64,000 nucleotides of DNA from Sulfitobacter albidus (GCF_018200035.1 NZ_CP073581.1:2104501-2168500), one strand, 5' to 3'. Numbered from the stretch's first letter, positions 44,626 through 55,141 are shown. Notes: generated from the letters alone by a model not told the origin. A program made the numbers and translations.

Positions 44626-45792
44626 ATGCCCGTCATCACCAATATCGACGATCTGAAAAAACTGCACCGACGCCGGGCGCCGCGCATGTTCTATGACTAC
44701 GCCGAAAGCGGCAGCTGGACCGAGCAGACGTTCCGCGAGAACACCACCGATTTTGACCAGATCCGCCTGCGCCAGCGTGTGGCCGTCGATATGTCGGGCC
44801 GCAGCACCGCCGCCGAGATGATCGGCCAGACCGTCGCGATGCCCGTGGCGCTGGCCCCCGTGGGGCTGACTGGCATGCAGCACGCCGACGGGGAGATCAA
44901 GGCCGCCCGCGCGGCGGAGGCCTTTGGCGTGCCCTTCACCCTCTCGACCATGTCGATCAATTCGATCGAGGATGTGGCACAGGCCACGACCAAACCGTTC
45001 TGGTTCCAGCTGTATACGATGCGCGATCAGGACTATGTCAGCCGCCTGATCGAACGGGCCCGGGCGGCTAAATGCTCGGCCCTTGTCATCACGCTGGATC
45101 TTCAGATCCTTGGCCAGCGGCACAAGGACATCAAGAACGGGCTGAGCGCCCCGCCGAAACTCACGCTGAGTTCCATCGCGAACCTTGCCACGAAATGGCG
45201 CTGGGGCATCGGGATGCTGGGCGCGCAGCGGCGCGAGTTCGGCAATATCGTTGGCCATGTGGAGAATATTTCGGACAATGCCGATCTGGGCGCCTGGACG
45301 GCGGAGCAGTTCGACCCGACGCTCGATTGGGACAAGATCGCCCGGATCAAGGAGCAATGGGGCGGCAAGGTGATCCTCAAGGGGATCCTCGATGCCGAGG
45401 ACGCCAAGATGGCGCTCAAGGTCGGCGCCGATGCGATCATCGTGAGCAACCACGGCGGGCGGCAGCTGGACGGTGCGCTCAGCTCGATCCGGGCGCTGCC
45501 GTCGATCCTTGAGGCGGTGGGCGATGAGGTCGAGGTGCACCTCGACAGCGGCATCCGCTCGGGTCAGGACGTGCTCAAGGCGCTGGCGATGGGGGCCAAG
45601 GGCACCTACATCGGGCGGGCCTACATCTACGGTCTCGGCGCGATGGGTCAGGAGGGCGTCACACGCGCGCTGGAGGTTATTCACCGCGAGCTGGATACCA
45701 CCATGGCGCTGTGCGGCGAGACCAATGTGGCCAACCTGGGCAAGCACAACCTGCTGATCCCGCAGGATTTCGAGGGGCGCTGGCAAAGCTGA
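44626..45792 (+). CDS. lldD: FMN-dependent L-lactate dehydrogenase / alpha-hydroxy-acid oxidase
   Basis: 388-residue flavoenzyme that oxidises L-lactate (or a related 2-hydroxy acid) to the keto acid and passes electrons to the respiratory chain. Visible blocks: MFYDYAESGSWTEQTFREN, MPVALAPVGLTGMQHADGEI, and the active-site IIVSNHGGRQLDGALSS carrying the catalytic His and Arg. Length and N-terminus match bacterial LldD. Glycolate oxidase-like specificity cannot be excluded. The stop overlaps the next start (TGATG). Confidence 0.9.
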   Translation: MPVITNIDDLKKLHRRRAPRMFYDYAESGSWTEQTFRENTTDFDQIRLRQRVAVDMSGRSTAAEMIGQTVAMPVALAPVGLTGMQHADGEIKAARAAEAFGVPFTLSTMSINSIEDVAQATTKPFWFQLYTMRDQDYVSRLIERARAAKCSALVITLDLQILGQRHKDIKNGLSAPPKLTLSSIANLATKWRWGIGMLGAQRREFGNIVGHVENISDNADLGAWTAEQFDPTLDWDKIARIKEQWGGKVILKGILDAEDAKMALKVGADAIIVSNHGGRQLDGALSSIRALPSILEAVGDEVEVHLDSGIRSGQDVLKALAMGAKGTYIGRAYIYGLGAMGQEGVTRALEVIHRELDTTMALCGETNVANLGKHNLLIPQDFEGRWQS

Positions 45793-46412
45793 TGCTGATT
45801 TTCCTGCGCCATGAGCTAGCGTTTCTGGCGAACCCCAAAACCGGGACAACCGCCGTCGAGATGGCGCTGAAGCCGCGTGCGGAGATCGTGTTTGCCAAGC
45901 GGCGCAAGCATCTGACCGCGCAGCGCTATATCCGCAAGGTGCTGCCGTTTTTGCAGGATACCTTTGGCAAGGCGCCCGCTGCCGTGGCGGTGATGCGCGA
46001 TCCGGTGGATCAGGTCGGCAGCTGGTATCGCTATCGTAACGGCGCGCGGCTGAAAGGCTCAGAGTTGAGCACCGACGGGATGAGTTTCGATGCCTACGTG
46101 CGCGAGGTCGCCATGGGCGAGGATGCCCCGCCCCGCGCGCGCATCGGCAGCCAGCACAGCTTTCTGACCGACCGGGGCGATCTGATGGTGCATCACCTCT
46201 TTGCCTACGAGGCGCAGCCTGCGTTCCGGGGATTTCTGGAGCGGCAGTTGGACATGGAGCTGAAGCTCAAGCCCAAGAACGTCTCGCCCCCCGCCGATAC
46301 GCGCGTCAGCGCCGAGGCGCGGGCGTTGCTGGAGGCCGCGCGGCCCGAGGATTTTGCGCTCTACGCCCGGTTGCGCGACGCGGGCGGGTATCTGGAGACG
46401 GATATCTCCTAA
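45792..46412 (+). CDS. Sulfotransferase-like protein
   Basis: 206 residues. MLIFLRHELAFLANPKTGTT-AVEMAL carries the KTGTT phosphosulfate-binding loop of sulfotransferases, and VAVMRDPVDQVGSWYRYRNG the second (3'-phosphate) motif RDPxxxxxSxY. It probably transfers sulfate from PAPS to a carbohydrate or other acceptor. Coupled to lldD by a TGATG overlap, without obvious functional link. Confidence 0.8.
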   Translation: MLIFLRHELAFLANPKTGTTAVEMALKPRAEIVFAKRRKHLTAQRYIRKVLPFLQDTFGKAPAAVAVMRDPVDQVGSWYRYRNGARLKGSELSTDGMSFDAYVREVAMGEDAPPRARIGSQHSFLTDRGDLMVHHLFAYEAQPAFRGFLERQLDMELKLKPKNVSPPADTRVSAEARALLEAARPEDFALYARLRDAGGYLETDIS

Positions 46413-47551
46413 CGCGCCACGCGCGCCAGCAGCGGCACGACCCCAATGCCAACCCCCACGCTCAGCACCGCGACGGTCAGGAACGCCGTGCTGAGGCTGT
46501 AGCCCTGCGCGATCAGCCCCATCAGCGGCGGCCCCATGAAGAACGCGCCGTAGCCCAGCACCGACACCCGCGCGATTACGACCAGCCGGATGTGCGCAGG
46601 CGCGGAGCGGCCCGCGATGGCGAGCGTCAAGGGTGCGATCACCGACACGCCCAGCCCGGCGGTGGCAAAGCCCGCGAGCGCCACGCCCACCGTGGGGGCC
46701 AGCGCCGCCGCGATGAGCCCCACCGCGGTCAGCAAACACGCCGCCGACATCAGCACCAGTTCGGGCACAAACCGCGCGAGCGCGTGGCCCGACAACCGCC
46801 CCACCCCCATCATCAGACCCAGCAGCGCGGGCCCCAGCGCGCCCTGCTGCGCCGATCCGCCCAGACCGCGTTCTAGGTGCAGGGCCGACCAGCCCTCCGA
46901 CGCCGCCTCGATCAGAAAGCCGAAGAACACGACCGTGCCCGCGATCCAGATCAGGGCGGTGGGCAGGGGCGTTTTCGCCTCTGGGGTCACGTCGTCAGGG
47001 GCTGCCGTGCGGCCAAGGCTCGCCCAGCCGAGCGCCGCAAAAAGCACCAGCAGCAGCGCAAAGATCTGCGGCGGGGCCCACCCCGCTTCGCGCAGCGCGC
47101 CCACCCCCACGGCAGAGGCCGCGTAGCTGAGCGAATAAAGCCCGTGATTGAGGTTCATCAACGCGCGCCCGCTGCTCTCTTCGGCCTGCGCCACCTGCGC
47201 GTTGATCAGCACGTCCACCACACCCGAGCCTGCCGAGAGCAGCAACAGCATCAGCGCCAGCGCCCAGAGCGTGCCCACCAGACCCGTGCCCAGGATCGAC
47301 AGCGCAATCACGCAGATGCTCAGCGCAACGGCCGCACCGCCGAGACGCGCGTGCGCCAATGGCGCCAGCCACATGGCCGCGATGGCCCCGAACGACGCCC
47401 AGAGGACCGCAACACCGTAGGCGCCATCGGAGGCGTCCACGCCCGCCTTGATCACCGGCATCTGGGCAAAATACGCCGACCACGCGAGGCCAATGGCGAC
47501 AAAGCCCGCGAGAGGCTTGCGCGACAGGGAAAGATCATGGATCAGGCTCAT
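46409..47551 (-). CDS. MFS transporter
   Basis: 380-residue major facilitator with 12 predicted transmembrane segments, from [20 protein letters not shown] to ...[22 protein letters not shown] loop of the first half carries [11 protein letters not shown], the position of the family A motif. Resembles the YbjJ-like group; substrate unknown. ATG 47551 is preferred to the upstream frame. Convergent with the sulfotransferase gene, stops overlapping. Confidence 0.86.
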   Translation of the reverse strand: MSLIHDLSLSRKPLAGFVAIGLAWSAYFAQMPVIKAGVDASDGAYGVAVLWASFGAIAAMWLAPLAHARLGGAAVALSICVIALSILGTGLVGTLWALALMLLLLSAGSGVVDVLINAQVAQAEESSGRALMNLNHGLYSLSYAASAVGVGALREAGWAPPQIFALLLVLFAALGWASLGRTAAPDDVTPEAKTPLPTALIWIAGTVVFFGFLIEAASEGWSALHLERGLGGSAQQGALGPALLGLMMGVGRLSGHALARFVPELVLMSAACLLTAVGLIAAALAPTVGVALAGFATAGLGVSVIAPLTLAIAGRSAPAHIRLVVIARVSVLGYGAFFMGPPLMGLIAQGYSLSTAFLTVAVLSVGVGIGVVPLLARVAR

Positions 47552-47697
47552 GCCGGAGGCTTGGCACGCGGGCCGCATCCGCACAAGCGCCCGCGCCCTT
47601 TTTTGCCTTTCCAAGATGGCGCATCCGGTCTATAGGCCGAGGCTCATACGGGACGACAGCCTTGGAGGCGTCCCACCTTACTATATTGGAGAGACAA

Positions 47698-48366
47698 ATG
47701 GCCGGAGAGATTCCAGATCTTGAAGCCCAGGAACGGACGGGGACAGGCAAGGGCGCCGCTCGTCAGGCACGCCGTGACGGCATGGTTCCGGGGATCGTTT
47801 TTGGTGGTGACAAAGAGCCGCTGCCGATCAACATCCCGTTCAACAAGCTGCTGACAATGCTGCGCAAGGGTCGATTCAAATCCACCCTGTTCAACATGAA
47901 GGTCGAAGGCCACGAGGACGTGCGGGTCATCTGCCGCGACGTTCAGCGCCACGTGGTCAAGGACCTGCCGACGCATGTCGATTTCCTGCGCCTGCGCCGC
48001 ACCACAAAGATCAACCTGTTCATCAACGTCGAGGTTTCCGGCGAAGAGGAATGCCCCGGCCTGAAGGCGGGCGGTGTTCTGACGCTGGTGCGTCCCGAGG
48101 TTGAGCTGGTCGTGACCGCCGCCGACATCCCCGAATCGATCACCGTCGATATTTCGGGTCTGGAGATCGGCGACAGCGCGACCATCGCCAACGTGAAGCT
48201 GCCCGCAGGGGCCAAGCCGACGATCGACCGTGATTTCGTGATCGCCCAGATCTCGGCGCCGTCCGGTCTGGCCTCGCAATCGGACGACGAGGACGAGGAT
48301 GTGGCCGCCGACGAAGTGCCCACAACCGAGATGGATCCCCCCAACGGCGAGCAAGCCGACGATTGA
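47698..48366 (+). CDS. rplY: 50S ribosomal protein L25 / general stress protein Ctc
   Basis: 222-residue CTC-type L25 that binds 5S rRNA. The N-terminal L25 domain ([43 protein letters not shown]) is followed by the TL5/CTC beta domain ([34 protein letters not shown]) and an acidic tail. ATG 47698 has GGAGAGAC before it. Followed by a terminator and pth, the usual pairing. Confidence 0.95.
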   Translation: MAGEIPDLEAQERTGTGKGAARQARRDGMVPGIVFGGDKEPLPINIPFNKLLTMLRKGRFKSTLFNMKVEGHEDVRVICRDVQRHVVKDLPTHVDFLRLRRTTKINLFINVEVSGEEECPGLKAGGVLTLVRPEVELVVTAADIPESITVDISGLEIGDSATIANVKLPAGAKPTIDRDFVIAQISAPSGLASQSDDEDEDVAADEVPTTEMDPPNGEQADD

Positions 48367-48394
48367 TCCTGCCGTCCTCGACGGCACGAGATGC

Positions 48395-48424
48395 AAAGGG
48401 TCGCCCGGTTGGGCGGCCCTTTTT
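48395..48424 (+). terminator. Intrinsic terminator after rplY
   Basis: AAAGGGTCGCCC-GGTT-GGGCGGCCC then TTTTT: a strong stem of nine pairs including one G-T, with a U tract, 29 bp after the rplY stop. Confidence 0.85.
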
Positions 48425-48507
48425 CGTGCAGGGGCCGACGTGATCTGGACCCTGCCGCGCGCGCGCACTATATTGCAACCCAAGGGTTAGCGATCAAAGG
48501 AATGGCC

Positions 48508-49197
48508 ATGAAACTGATTGTCGGGCTGGGCAATCCGGGCGCGAAATACGCCCGCCACCGTCACAACATCGGCTTCATGGCGCTGGACCGCATCGCGGCG
48601 GATCACGGCTTTGCCCCGTGGAAGGGCAAGCATCAGGGCAGCATCAGCGAGGGGCGCTTTGGCGCGGACCGCTGTGCGCTCCTGAAGCCCGAGACATTCA
48701 TGAACCGCTCGGGCGACAGCGTGCAGGCGGCGGCGGCGTTCTTCAAGATCGGGCCGGAGGACATCATCGTGCTGCACGACGAGATTGATCTGGCGCCCGG
48801 CAAGGTCAAGTTCAAGCAGGGCGGCGGGCACGCGGGCCACAACGGGCTGCGCTCGATTCACGGGCATCTGGGCGCGGAGTACGCGCGCGTGCGGCTGGGC
48901 GTCGGCCATCCGGGCCACAAGGACCGCGTGCCGGGCTACGTGCTGCATGATTTTGCGAAGGCCGATGAGGATTGGCTGGACGACGTGCTGCGCGGGGTCT
49001 CTGACGGGGCGCCGCATCTGGCGGCGGGCGACGGTGCCAAATTCATGAACGCGGTGGCGCAGCGGATCGCGCCATCGCGCCCCTCGACCGGCACCAAGGG
49101 GCCCGCAAGGGCGCCTCAGGCCGCTCCCCCGAAACAAGACCCCCCGGCCGAGGAGGCCAGATCCCCGATGCAAAGATTATTGGACCGTTTCAAGTGA
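48508..49197 (+). CDS. pth: Peptidyl-tRNA hydrolase
   Basis: Recycles peptidyl-tRNA dropped from ribosomes. 229 residues: MKLIVGLGNPGAKYARHRHN with the catalytic H19, FMNRSGDSV, the HDEIDLAPG aspartate and GGGHAGHNGLRSI. The C-terminal 40 residues (PSRPSTGTKGPARAPQAAPP...) are a proline/alanine tail often seen in alphaproteobacterial Pth. ATG 48508 is six bases after AAAGGA; ATG 48502 is too close to it. Confidence 0.95.
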   Translation: MKLIVGLGNPGAKYARHRHNIGFMALDRIAADHGFAPWKGKHQGSISEGRFGADRCALLKPETFMNRSGDSVQAAAAFFKIGPEDIIVLHDEIDLAPGKVKFKQGGGHAGHNGLRSIHGHLGAEYARVRLGVGHPGHKDRVPGYVLHDFAKADEDWLDDVLRGVSDGAPHLAAGDGAKFMNAVAQRIAPSRPSTGTKGPARAPQAAPPKQDPPAEEARSPMQRLLDRFK

Positions 49198-50236
49198 GCG
49201 CGCTGGAGGCGGCGTTCCGCCATCAGGCAGACAGCTGCGAGGCGCTGGGTAGCCCCTTCATGGGGCGTCTGTTGCGCATATTGGCCGAGGATTGGCCGAC
49301 TGACAGCGCGCTGGCGCGGTTCATCGCCAGCTTTGGCGGCAATATCGGACCGGCGGGCCATTCGCTGCCGCTGCGCATCTGCGGCGGGCTGCACGCGCTG
49401 GTGCTGACCCGGCGCGATGCCGATCTGATCGCCGCCTACCCGCCCGCCGATGTGGCCGACCGGGATCTGCGCGCCGCCGTCCTCGCCGCGATCACAGCCC
49501 ACGGTGATTTCCTGATCGATTGGTGCAAAAGCCCGCCCCAGACCAACGAGGTGCGCCGCTCTGCCGCGATGATCGCGGGCGCGCGGGTGGCGGTATCGCA
49601 TTTCCCGCTGCCCCTGCATCTGAGCGAGCTGGGCGCGAGCGGCGGGCTGAACCTGATGTGGGATCACTACACGCTCGACATTGGCAAGGCGCGGTTCGGC
49701 CCGCCGGTGCCGGCGCTGACGCTGACGCCGGAATGGACGGGCGCGCCGCCCCCCGACGCGGCGCCGCAGATCGCGGCACGGGCTGGCGTCGATCTCAACC
49801 CGCTCTCCCCCGGCGACGGGGAGGACATGCTGCGCCTGACCGCGTTCCTGTGGCCCGACCAGCCCGAGCGGTTGTCGATGACCCGCGCCGCCGGATCGGT
49901 GATGACCGCACCGCTGGTAAAGGGCGATGCGATTGAATGGCTGTCGGCGCGGCTGGCGGCGGCGCCGCAGGGGCGTCTGCATCTGATCCAGCACTCCGTC
50001 GCCTGGCAGTATTTTCCCGCCGCCGCCCAATCCCACGGTCGCGCGCTGATCGAGGCGGCGGGGCCACGGCCACCAAGGACCGTCCCCTCGCCTGGCTGTC
50101 GATGGAGAGCGACGGCGACACCACCGGGGGCAAGGGGGCGGCGCTGGTGCTGCGGCTGTGGCCGGGCGATATCACGCTCGATCTGGGGCGCGCGGATTTC
50201 CACGGACGCTGGATCGACTGGCGCTATACCGGCTGA
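49194..50236 (+). CDS. DUF2332 family protein (frameshifted)
   Basis: About 347 residues after repair. The start overlaps the pth stop. Family blocks: FRHQADSCEALGSPFMGRLL, DWCKSPPQTNEVRRSA, LGASGGLNLMWDHYTLD and, after the break, DRPLAWLSMESDGDTT and GDITLDLGRADFHGRWIDW. The frame shifts at the G run 50058-50061; five Gs instead of four restore ...IEAAGATATKDRPLAW. Function unknown; the fold may be methyltransferase-like. Confidence 0.82.
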
Positions 50237-50306
50237 CGCAGCGGCAGGGTTTTGCGCAGCTGCGCGCCGTGATTGACTGCATCCAGTGCGGATCGGGGAG
50301 GGTATC

Positions 50307-51470
50307 ATGCGCGGGCTTCTGAAATGGATCGGGCGGATCGTCCTTGTGCTGGTGCTGGCCGCCGTGGCCGTGGGCCTGTGGAAACGCGAAGAGATCACGC
50401 GGCTCTTGGCGGTGAATTCGCTCTTTTCCGAAGAAAAGATCATCACCAACTTCTCGAACATGGATGCGGCATTTTTGAGCGTGCCGGTGCCGCGCGGCGA
50501 TGGCCCCGTAAGCGCGCTTCCGGAGGGGCCAGCGGCGGATTTGCCGCCTCAGGTGGCACCCTGGATTGCGGATCACGCGGTCACGGCGCTGGTGGTGCTG
50601 AAGGACGGCGCGCTGGTGCACGAGAGTTATCATCTGGGCACGGGGCCGGAGGATCGCCGGATCAGCTGGTCGGTGGCAAAAAGCTATCTCTCGGCGCTGA
50701 TCGGGCAGTTGCTGGCAGACGGCACCATCGCGTCGATTGACGATCCGGTGACACAATACGCGCCCGCGCTGGTGGGCGGCGCCTACGACGGGGCGAGCGT
50801 ACGCCACGTGCTGAACATGGCCAGCGGTGTGGTGTTCGACGAGGATTATCTGGACCCGCAGTCCGACATCAACCGCATGGGCCGCGTGCTGGCGCTGGGC
50901 GGCGAGATGGACGGATTTGCCGCGGATCTGAGCGAGACTTTCGCCGCCCCCGGCGCGCAGTGGCAATACGTCAGCATCGACACGCATGTGCTGTCGATGG
51001 TGGTGCGCGGCGCCACCGGCCGCTCGATCGCGGATCTGCTGAGCGACCGAATCGTGCGGCCCATGGGGCTGGAGGCAGAGCCGTACTACCTCACCGACGG
51101 GGTCGGGACCGCCTTTGTGCTGGGCGGGCTGAACCTGATTGCCCGCGACTACGCCCGGTTCGGTCAGATGTATCTGCAAAACGGACGCTGGAACGGGCAG
51201 CAGATCGTGCCCGCCGATTGGGTCGCGGCATCAACCGTACCCTCCGCGCCGACGGCGCCGGGAGCAATCGGGTACGGCTATCAATGGTGGATCCCCGCCG
51301 ACGCGCCCGAGGGAGAGTTCATGGCCCGTGGCGTTTACGGACAATACATCTATATCAACCGTGCACGTGGCGTGGTGATCGCGAGCAACGCGGCGCACCG
51401 GGGCTTTCGCGCGGATGGCGCCAGTGCGCGCAACATCGCGGTGTTTCGCGCCATCGCCAACGGGATTTGA
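50307..51470 (+). CDS. Serine hydrolase, class C beta-lactamase family
   Basis: 387 residues with an N-terminal membrane anchor (IVLVLVLAAVAVGLW). The nucleophile motif SxxK is S122-V-A-K125 in SWSVAKSYLSALIG. The second motif position reads QYVSIDTHVLS where YxN is usual, so it may be YVS here. Members include esterases, D-aminopeptidases and penicillin-binding proteins; this one is probably an envelope esterase or peptidase, not a resistance enzyme. ATG 50307 follows GGGGAGG. Confidence 0.85.
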   Translation: MRGLLKWIGRIVLVLVLAAVAVGLWKREEITRLLAVNSLFSEEKIITNFSNMDAAFLSVPVPRGDGPVSALPEGPAADLPPQVAPWIADHAVTALVVLKDGALVHESYHLGTGPEDRRISWSVAKSYLSALIGQLLADGTIASIDDPVTQYAPALVGGAYDGASVRHVLNMASGVVFDEDYLDPQSDINRMGRVLALGGEMDGFAADLSETFAAPGAQWQYVSIDTHVLSMVVRGATGRSIADLLSDRIVRPMGLEAEPYYLTDGVGTAFVLGGLNLIARDYARFGQMYLQNGRWNGQQIVPADWVAASTVPSAPTAPGAIGYGYQWWIPADAPEGEFMARGVYGQYIYINRARGVVIASNAAHRGFRADGASARNIAVFRAIANGI

Positions 51471-51485
51471 GGGGGAGACAAGATC

Positions 51486-51863
51486 ATGGAGCCGGAGGAA
51501 AGCATCAACGTCGAGGGCGGGCCGCTGACGGTCTGCGGCATGGATCCAGTGACGGGGTTTTTCCGCGATGGCCATTGCAATACCTGTGCCGCCGATCAGG
51601 GCAGCCACACCGTTTGCGCGGTGATGACGGAGGAGTTTCTGGCGTTCTCGAAATACGTGGGCAACGATCTGTCGACCCCCAACCCGGTATTCGGCTTTGC
51701 CGGGCTCAAGCCCGGGGATCGCTGGTGCCTGTGTGCGGGGCGGTTCCTGCAGGCCGCCGACGAGGGCTGTGCGCCACGCGTGGATCTCAGCGCGACGCAC
51801 CGCGCGGCGCTGGAGATTGTTCCGCTGGAGGTATTGCATGCGCACGCGGAGGGCGGAGCATGA
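51486..51863 (+). CDS. DUF2237 family protein
   Basis: 125 residues: LTVCGMDPVTGFFRDGHCNT, GSHTVCAVMTEEFLAFSKYV, GNDLSTPNPVFGFAGLKPGD and RWCLCAGRFLQAADEG. These Cys- and Gly-containing blocks define DUF2237, a widespread small family of unknown function. It overlaps the next gene by 4 bp (ATGA). Confidence 0.88.
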   Translation: MEPEESINVEGGPLTVCGMDPVTGFFRDGHCNTCAADQGSHTVCAVMTEEFLAFSKYVGNDLSTPNPVFGFAGLKPGDRWCLCAGRFLQAADEGCAPRVDLSATHRAALEIVPLEVLHAHAEGGA

Positions 51864-52437
51864 AGAGCAGACTCCTTGCGGCCCTTTGCGCGCTCCTCGC
51901 CGGGGCGGCGGCGGCACAGGAGATCCGCCCGCAAGAGCAGGCCCGGCTGGACCGGTTCGAACGGGTTGCGGGCACATCATTGTTGCAGGCGATGGGCGGC
52001 GGCGCGGCAGGCGACGTGGACGCGCTTACGGCGGCGCTGGCCGGCACGCCGCAGGTGGCGTTTGACCCCGGTCTGGACGGCGATTGGCGCTGTCGCACAA
52101 TGAAGCTGGGCGGCATCGCGCCGCTGACGGTCTACAGCGATTTTGACTGTCGCATCACGGTGCTGATCGATGGGCTGGCGTTCGAAAAACTCACCGGATC
52201 GCAACGCACAAAGGGCAAGATTACCCTGCGCGACGGGCGCGCCGTTTACTTGGGCGTCGGCTATGTGTCTTCAGAGAGCCCCTGCCCTACGCCGATCTGC
52301 CGCCGGATTTTGCGGGGACCGCGACGCGCTACCCGGATGTGGCGGTGTTTGAACGGGTCAGCAACACCCGCGCGCGGCTGATGTTTCCCGCCCCCGTGAA
52401 CGAGAGCGATTTCGACATCCTGGAGCTGCGGCGCTGA
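51860..52437 (+). CDS. Exported protein of unknown function (frameshifted)
   Basis: About 192 residues after repair. Signal peptide MKSRLLAALCALLAGAAAAQ, then RLDRFERVAGTSLLQAMGGG, DGDWRCRTMKLGGIAPLTVY and FDCRITVLIDGLAFEKLTGS. The frame breaks at the C run 52279-52282; a fifth C gives SSESPLPYADLPPDFAGTAT and a natural end at ...FDILELRR. Conserved-looking in this clade as a DUF4893-like periplasmic protein, but I am not sure of the family. Confidence 0.72.
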
Positions 52438-52467
52438 TCTCCCCCGCCCGACGGCGGGGCAACGGGG

Positions 52468-53700
52468 TCAGGCGAATTCGCCCATCTCAAAGCCGAGCGC
52501 GCGGGCGACGGTAAAGATATCCTTGTCGCCGCGACCGCACATGTTCATGCAGATGATGTGGTCCTTTGGCAGTTCCGGTGCGATTTTCATCACGTGGGCC
52601 AGCGCGTGGGAGGGCTCAAGCGCGGGAATGATCCCTTCGAGCTCACAACATTTCTGGAAGGCGGCGAGCGCTTCGGTATCGGTGATCGAGACGTATTTGG
52701 CGCGGCCGATGTCATGCAGCCACGCGTGCTCCGGCCCGATGCCGGGATAGTCGAGACCGGCGGAGATTGAGAACCCTTCGAGGATCTGGCCGTCGTCGTC
52801 CTGCAACAGATACGTGCGGTTGCCGTGCAGCACGCCGGGGCGCCCGCCGGTGAGGGAGGCGCAATGCTCCATCTTGGCGTTGACGCCCTTGCCACCCGCC
52901 TCGACACCGATGATGTTGACGTCGGTATCGTCGAGGAAGGGATAGAAGAGGCCCATCGCATTGGAGCCACCGCCAATGGCGGCGATCAGCGTGTCAGGCA
53001 GACGGCCCTCGGCGGCCTCCATCTGGGTGCGGACTTCCTTGCCGATGATGGATTGGAAATCACGCACCATGGCCGGATAGGGGTGCGGGCCTGCAACGGT
53101 GCCGATGCAGTAGAAGGTATCGCGCACGTTGGTCACCCAGTCGCGCAGCGCGTCGTTCATCGCGTCCTTGAGCGTGCCGCGACCGGAGGTGACGGGCACG
53201 ATTTCGGCGCCCAGCAGGCGCATGCGGAAGACGTTGGGCGCCTGACGCTCTACATCGTGGGCGCCCATGTAGACCACGCATTTCAGCCCGAATTTGGCAC
53301 AGACGGTGGCCGTCGCCACGCCGTGTTGGCCCGCGCCCGTCTCGGCGATGATGCGTTTCTTGCCCATGCGGCGGGCGAGGATGATCTGGCCCAGCACGTT
53401 GTTGATCTTATGCGCGCCGGTGTGGTTGAGCTCGTCACGCTTCATGTAGACCTTGGCGCCGCCGAGTTCCTCGGTCAGACGCTCGGCGAAATAGAGCGGG
53501 CTGGGGCGGCCGACGTAATGCGTCCACAGATCGTCCATCTCGGCCCAGAAGGTCGGATCGTCCTTGGCGCGGTCGTATTCGGCCTGCAGATCGAGGATCA
53601 GCGGCATCAGCGTCTCGGACACGAAACGCCCGCCGAATTCGCCAAAGCGCCCATTCTCGTCCGGGCCGGTCATGAAGCTGTTGAAAAGATCGTTGGCCAT
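52468..53700 (-). CDS. trpB: Tryptophan synthase beta subunit
   Basis: PLP enzyme joining indole and serine to tryptophan. 410 residues; PLP lysine K98 in [14 protein letters not shown], the phosphate-binding glycine loop IGGGSNAMG and the substrate loop [15 protein letters not shown] 53700 gives [20 protein letters not shown], the family start; the frame to 54048 reads like non-coding sequence. Confidence 0.97.
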   Translation of the reverse strand: MANDLFNSFMTGPDENGRFGEFGGRFVSETLMPLILDLQAEYDRAKDDPTFWAEMDDLWTHYVGRPSPLYFAERLTEELGGAKVYMKRDELNHTGAHKINNVLGQIILARRMGKKRIIAETGAGQHGVATATVCAKFGLKCVVYMGAHDVERQAPNVFRMRLLGAEIVPVTSGRGTLKDAMNDALRDWVTNVRDTFYCIGTVAGPHPYPAMVRDFQSIIGKEVRTQMEAAEGRLPDTLIAAIGGGSNAMGLFYPFLDDTDVNIIGVEAGGKGVNAKMEHCASLTGGRPGVLHGNRTYLLQDDDGQILEGFSISAGLDYPGIGPEHAWLHDIGRAKYVSITDTEALAAFQKCCELEGIIPALEPSHALAHVMKIAPELPKDHIICMNMCGRGDKDIFTVARALGFEMGEFA

Positions 53701-53795
53701 TGCGCACGCCCCTGTCGAAATACATCTGAGCGCTAGCAGTACCGCCCCGTTGCGGCTTCGTAAAGCGGGCAATGGGACGCGGGAACGCAGGCTGC

Positions 53796-53852
53796 GGGGG
53801 CAAACTTTCGTGCGAAAGTTTGGGCACAAATCCTCTAGGAGGATTTGGGGGG
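53796..53852. repeat. Tandem double-hairpin element (copy 2)
   Basis: Hairpins CAAACTTTCG-TG-CGAAAGTTTG (53801-53822) and CAAATCCTC-TAG-GAGGATTTG (53827-53847), spacer GGCA. It sits between trpB and the small gene upstream; the stop codon of that gene lies in the second hairpin. Same layout as the elements at 43357 and 61183. Confidence 0.65.
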
Positions 53853-54107
53853 AGCCACGGTCAGACGGATGGCGTCCCGGTTGCAGAAGATCACGATCTG
53901 GCCCGCGTTTTCCACCGCCGAGTAGCCCCGACGGCGCAATTCCGCCTCGAACGCGGGGCGGCCGACCATGCGTTCCATATCGCGGGTCTTGCGGCGGACG
54001 ATGCCGCCGTCGAGGGCTGATTTGGCGCGAAAGAGGTGGCGGAACCATTGGGCGGCATTGGCAGGCGGGTGTGGCGGGCGCAGGGATTTGAAGATGACGG
54101 TGTGCAT
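53835..54107 (-). CDS. Small protein of unknown function between trpF and trpB
   Basis: 90 residues from ATG 54107 ([20 protein letters not shown]...), or 96 from 54125. Basic; [20 protein letters not shown] and [20 protein letters not shown] are the best-defined parts. It lies between trpF and trpB on the same strand and probably shares their transcript. Not recognised. Confidence 0.65.
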   Translation of the reverse strand: MHTVIFKSLRPPHPPANAAQWFRHLFRAKSALDGGIVRRKTRDMERMVGRPAFEAELRRRGYSAVENAGQIVIFCNRDAIRLTVAPPKSS

Positions 54108-54131
54108 GCCGTCATGCTGGGCCACGCATGG

Positions 54132-54782
54132 TTAATCCGCGGTTAAGGCCGCCGCAACAAAACGGTCGATCAGATCGGCATCCTTGACCCCCGGCGCGCT
54201 TTCCACGCCGGAGGAGACATCAAGCTGGCGGGTGCCGGTGCGCGCGACCGCTTCGCGGGCGTTGTCGGGTGTCAGCCCACCGGCAAGCATCCACGGCGAT
54301 TTCCAGGTCACCCCGGCCAGCAGGCGCCAATCGAACGCAAGCCCGTTGCCGCCGGGCAGATCCACGCCCCTGGGCGGTTTGGCGTCCACGAGCAGTTGAT
54401 CGGCGACGCCTGTATAAAGATCGAGAGCGGCCAGATCGGACGCCTCGCCCACGCCCACCGCCTTCATCACCGGCAGGCCATAGCGCGCCTTGACCTCGGC
54501 CACGCGTTCGGGGCTTTCAGCGCCGTGAAGTTGCAGCATGTCGAGGGGAACGCGGGCCGTCAGGGCGTCAAGGAAGGCATCATCGGCGTTCACCGTCAGC
54601 GCGACCTTGGCCACGCCTACGGGCACCTCGCCTGCCAACGGTGCGGCGGCCTCCAGCGTCAGGTGGCGCGGAGATTTGGGAAAGAACACAAAACCGACGT
54701 AGCGCGCCCCGGCGCGTGCGGCCGCGTCTATGCCCGCGCGGTCGCGCAGGCCGCAGATCTTGACAGCGATGGGTGCGGTCAC
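54132..54782 (-). CDS. trpF: Phosphoribosylanthranilate isomerase
   Basis: Third step from anthranilate in tryptophan synthesis. 216-residue barrel: [15 protein letters not shown] with the catalytic Cys, [32 protein letters not shown], and [14 protein letters not shown] with the general-acid Asp in [12 protein letters not shown]. Together with trpB it forms the trpF-trpB part of the pathway next to ihfB, a common order in this group. Confidence 0.95.
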   Translation of the reverse strand: MTAPIAVKICGLRDRAGIDAAARAGARYVGFVFFPKSPRHLTLEAAAPLAGEVPVGVAKVALTVNADDAFLDALTARVPLDMLQLHGAESPERVAEVKARYGLPVMKAVGVGEASDLAALDLYTGVADQLLVDAKPPRGVDLPGGNGLAFDWRLLAGVTWKSPWMLAGGLTPDNAREAVARTGTRQLDVSSGVESAPGVKDADLIDRFVAAALTAD

Positions 54783-54790
54783 GGGTGGTG

Positions 54791-55141
54791 TCAGGACGCT
54801 TCGTCGAGCAGAGCCAGAACTTCGTCCTTGCCCTCGTGCTTTTCGGCTTTCAGCCGCGCGATCTCACGCTCAAGTCGGCGCATTTCACGCGCCTGTTTGG
54901 CGGCTTCTGCACGCTCCCCGTACTCGCGGATCCATTCCCAGACAAAGCCAACCAGCAGACCCGCCAGAATACTGCCGAGAATCACGATGAACAGCGGCAA
55001 CTCCACGCTGGGATTCACCGCAAAGAGGCTGGAGATCTCCCCCGGCAACACTTGCAACGAGACCATGTTGCGGTTGGCCATGGCGACGGCGATGAGGGCC
55101 ACCGCGAAGATGGCAATGCAGAAGTAGCGAATGTAACGCAT
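54791..55141 (-). CDS. LapA-family (DUF1049) membrane protein
   Basis: 116 residues with two transmembrane segments, [20 protein letters not shown] and [20 protein letters not shown], followed by a coiled cytoplasmic tail ([20 protein letters not shown]). LapA-domain proteins in enterobacteria pair with LapB to control LPS synthesis; no lapB is here. Its start overlaps the ihfB stop. Confidence 0.88.
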   Translation of the reverse strand: MRYIRYFCIAIFAVALIAVAMANRNMVSLQVLPGEISSLFAVNPSVELPLFIVILGSILAGLLVGFVWEWIREYGERAEAAKQAREMRRLEREIARLKAEKHEGKDEVLALLDEAS

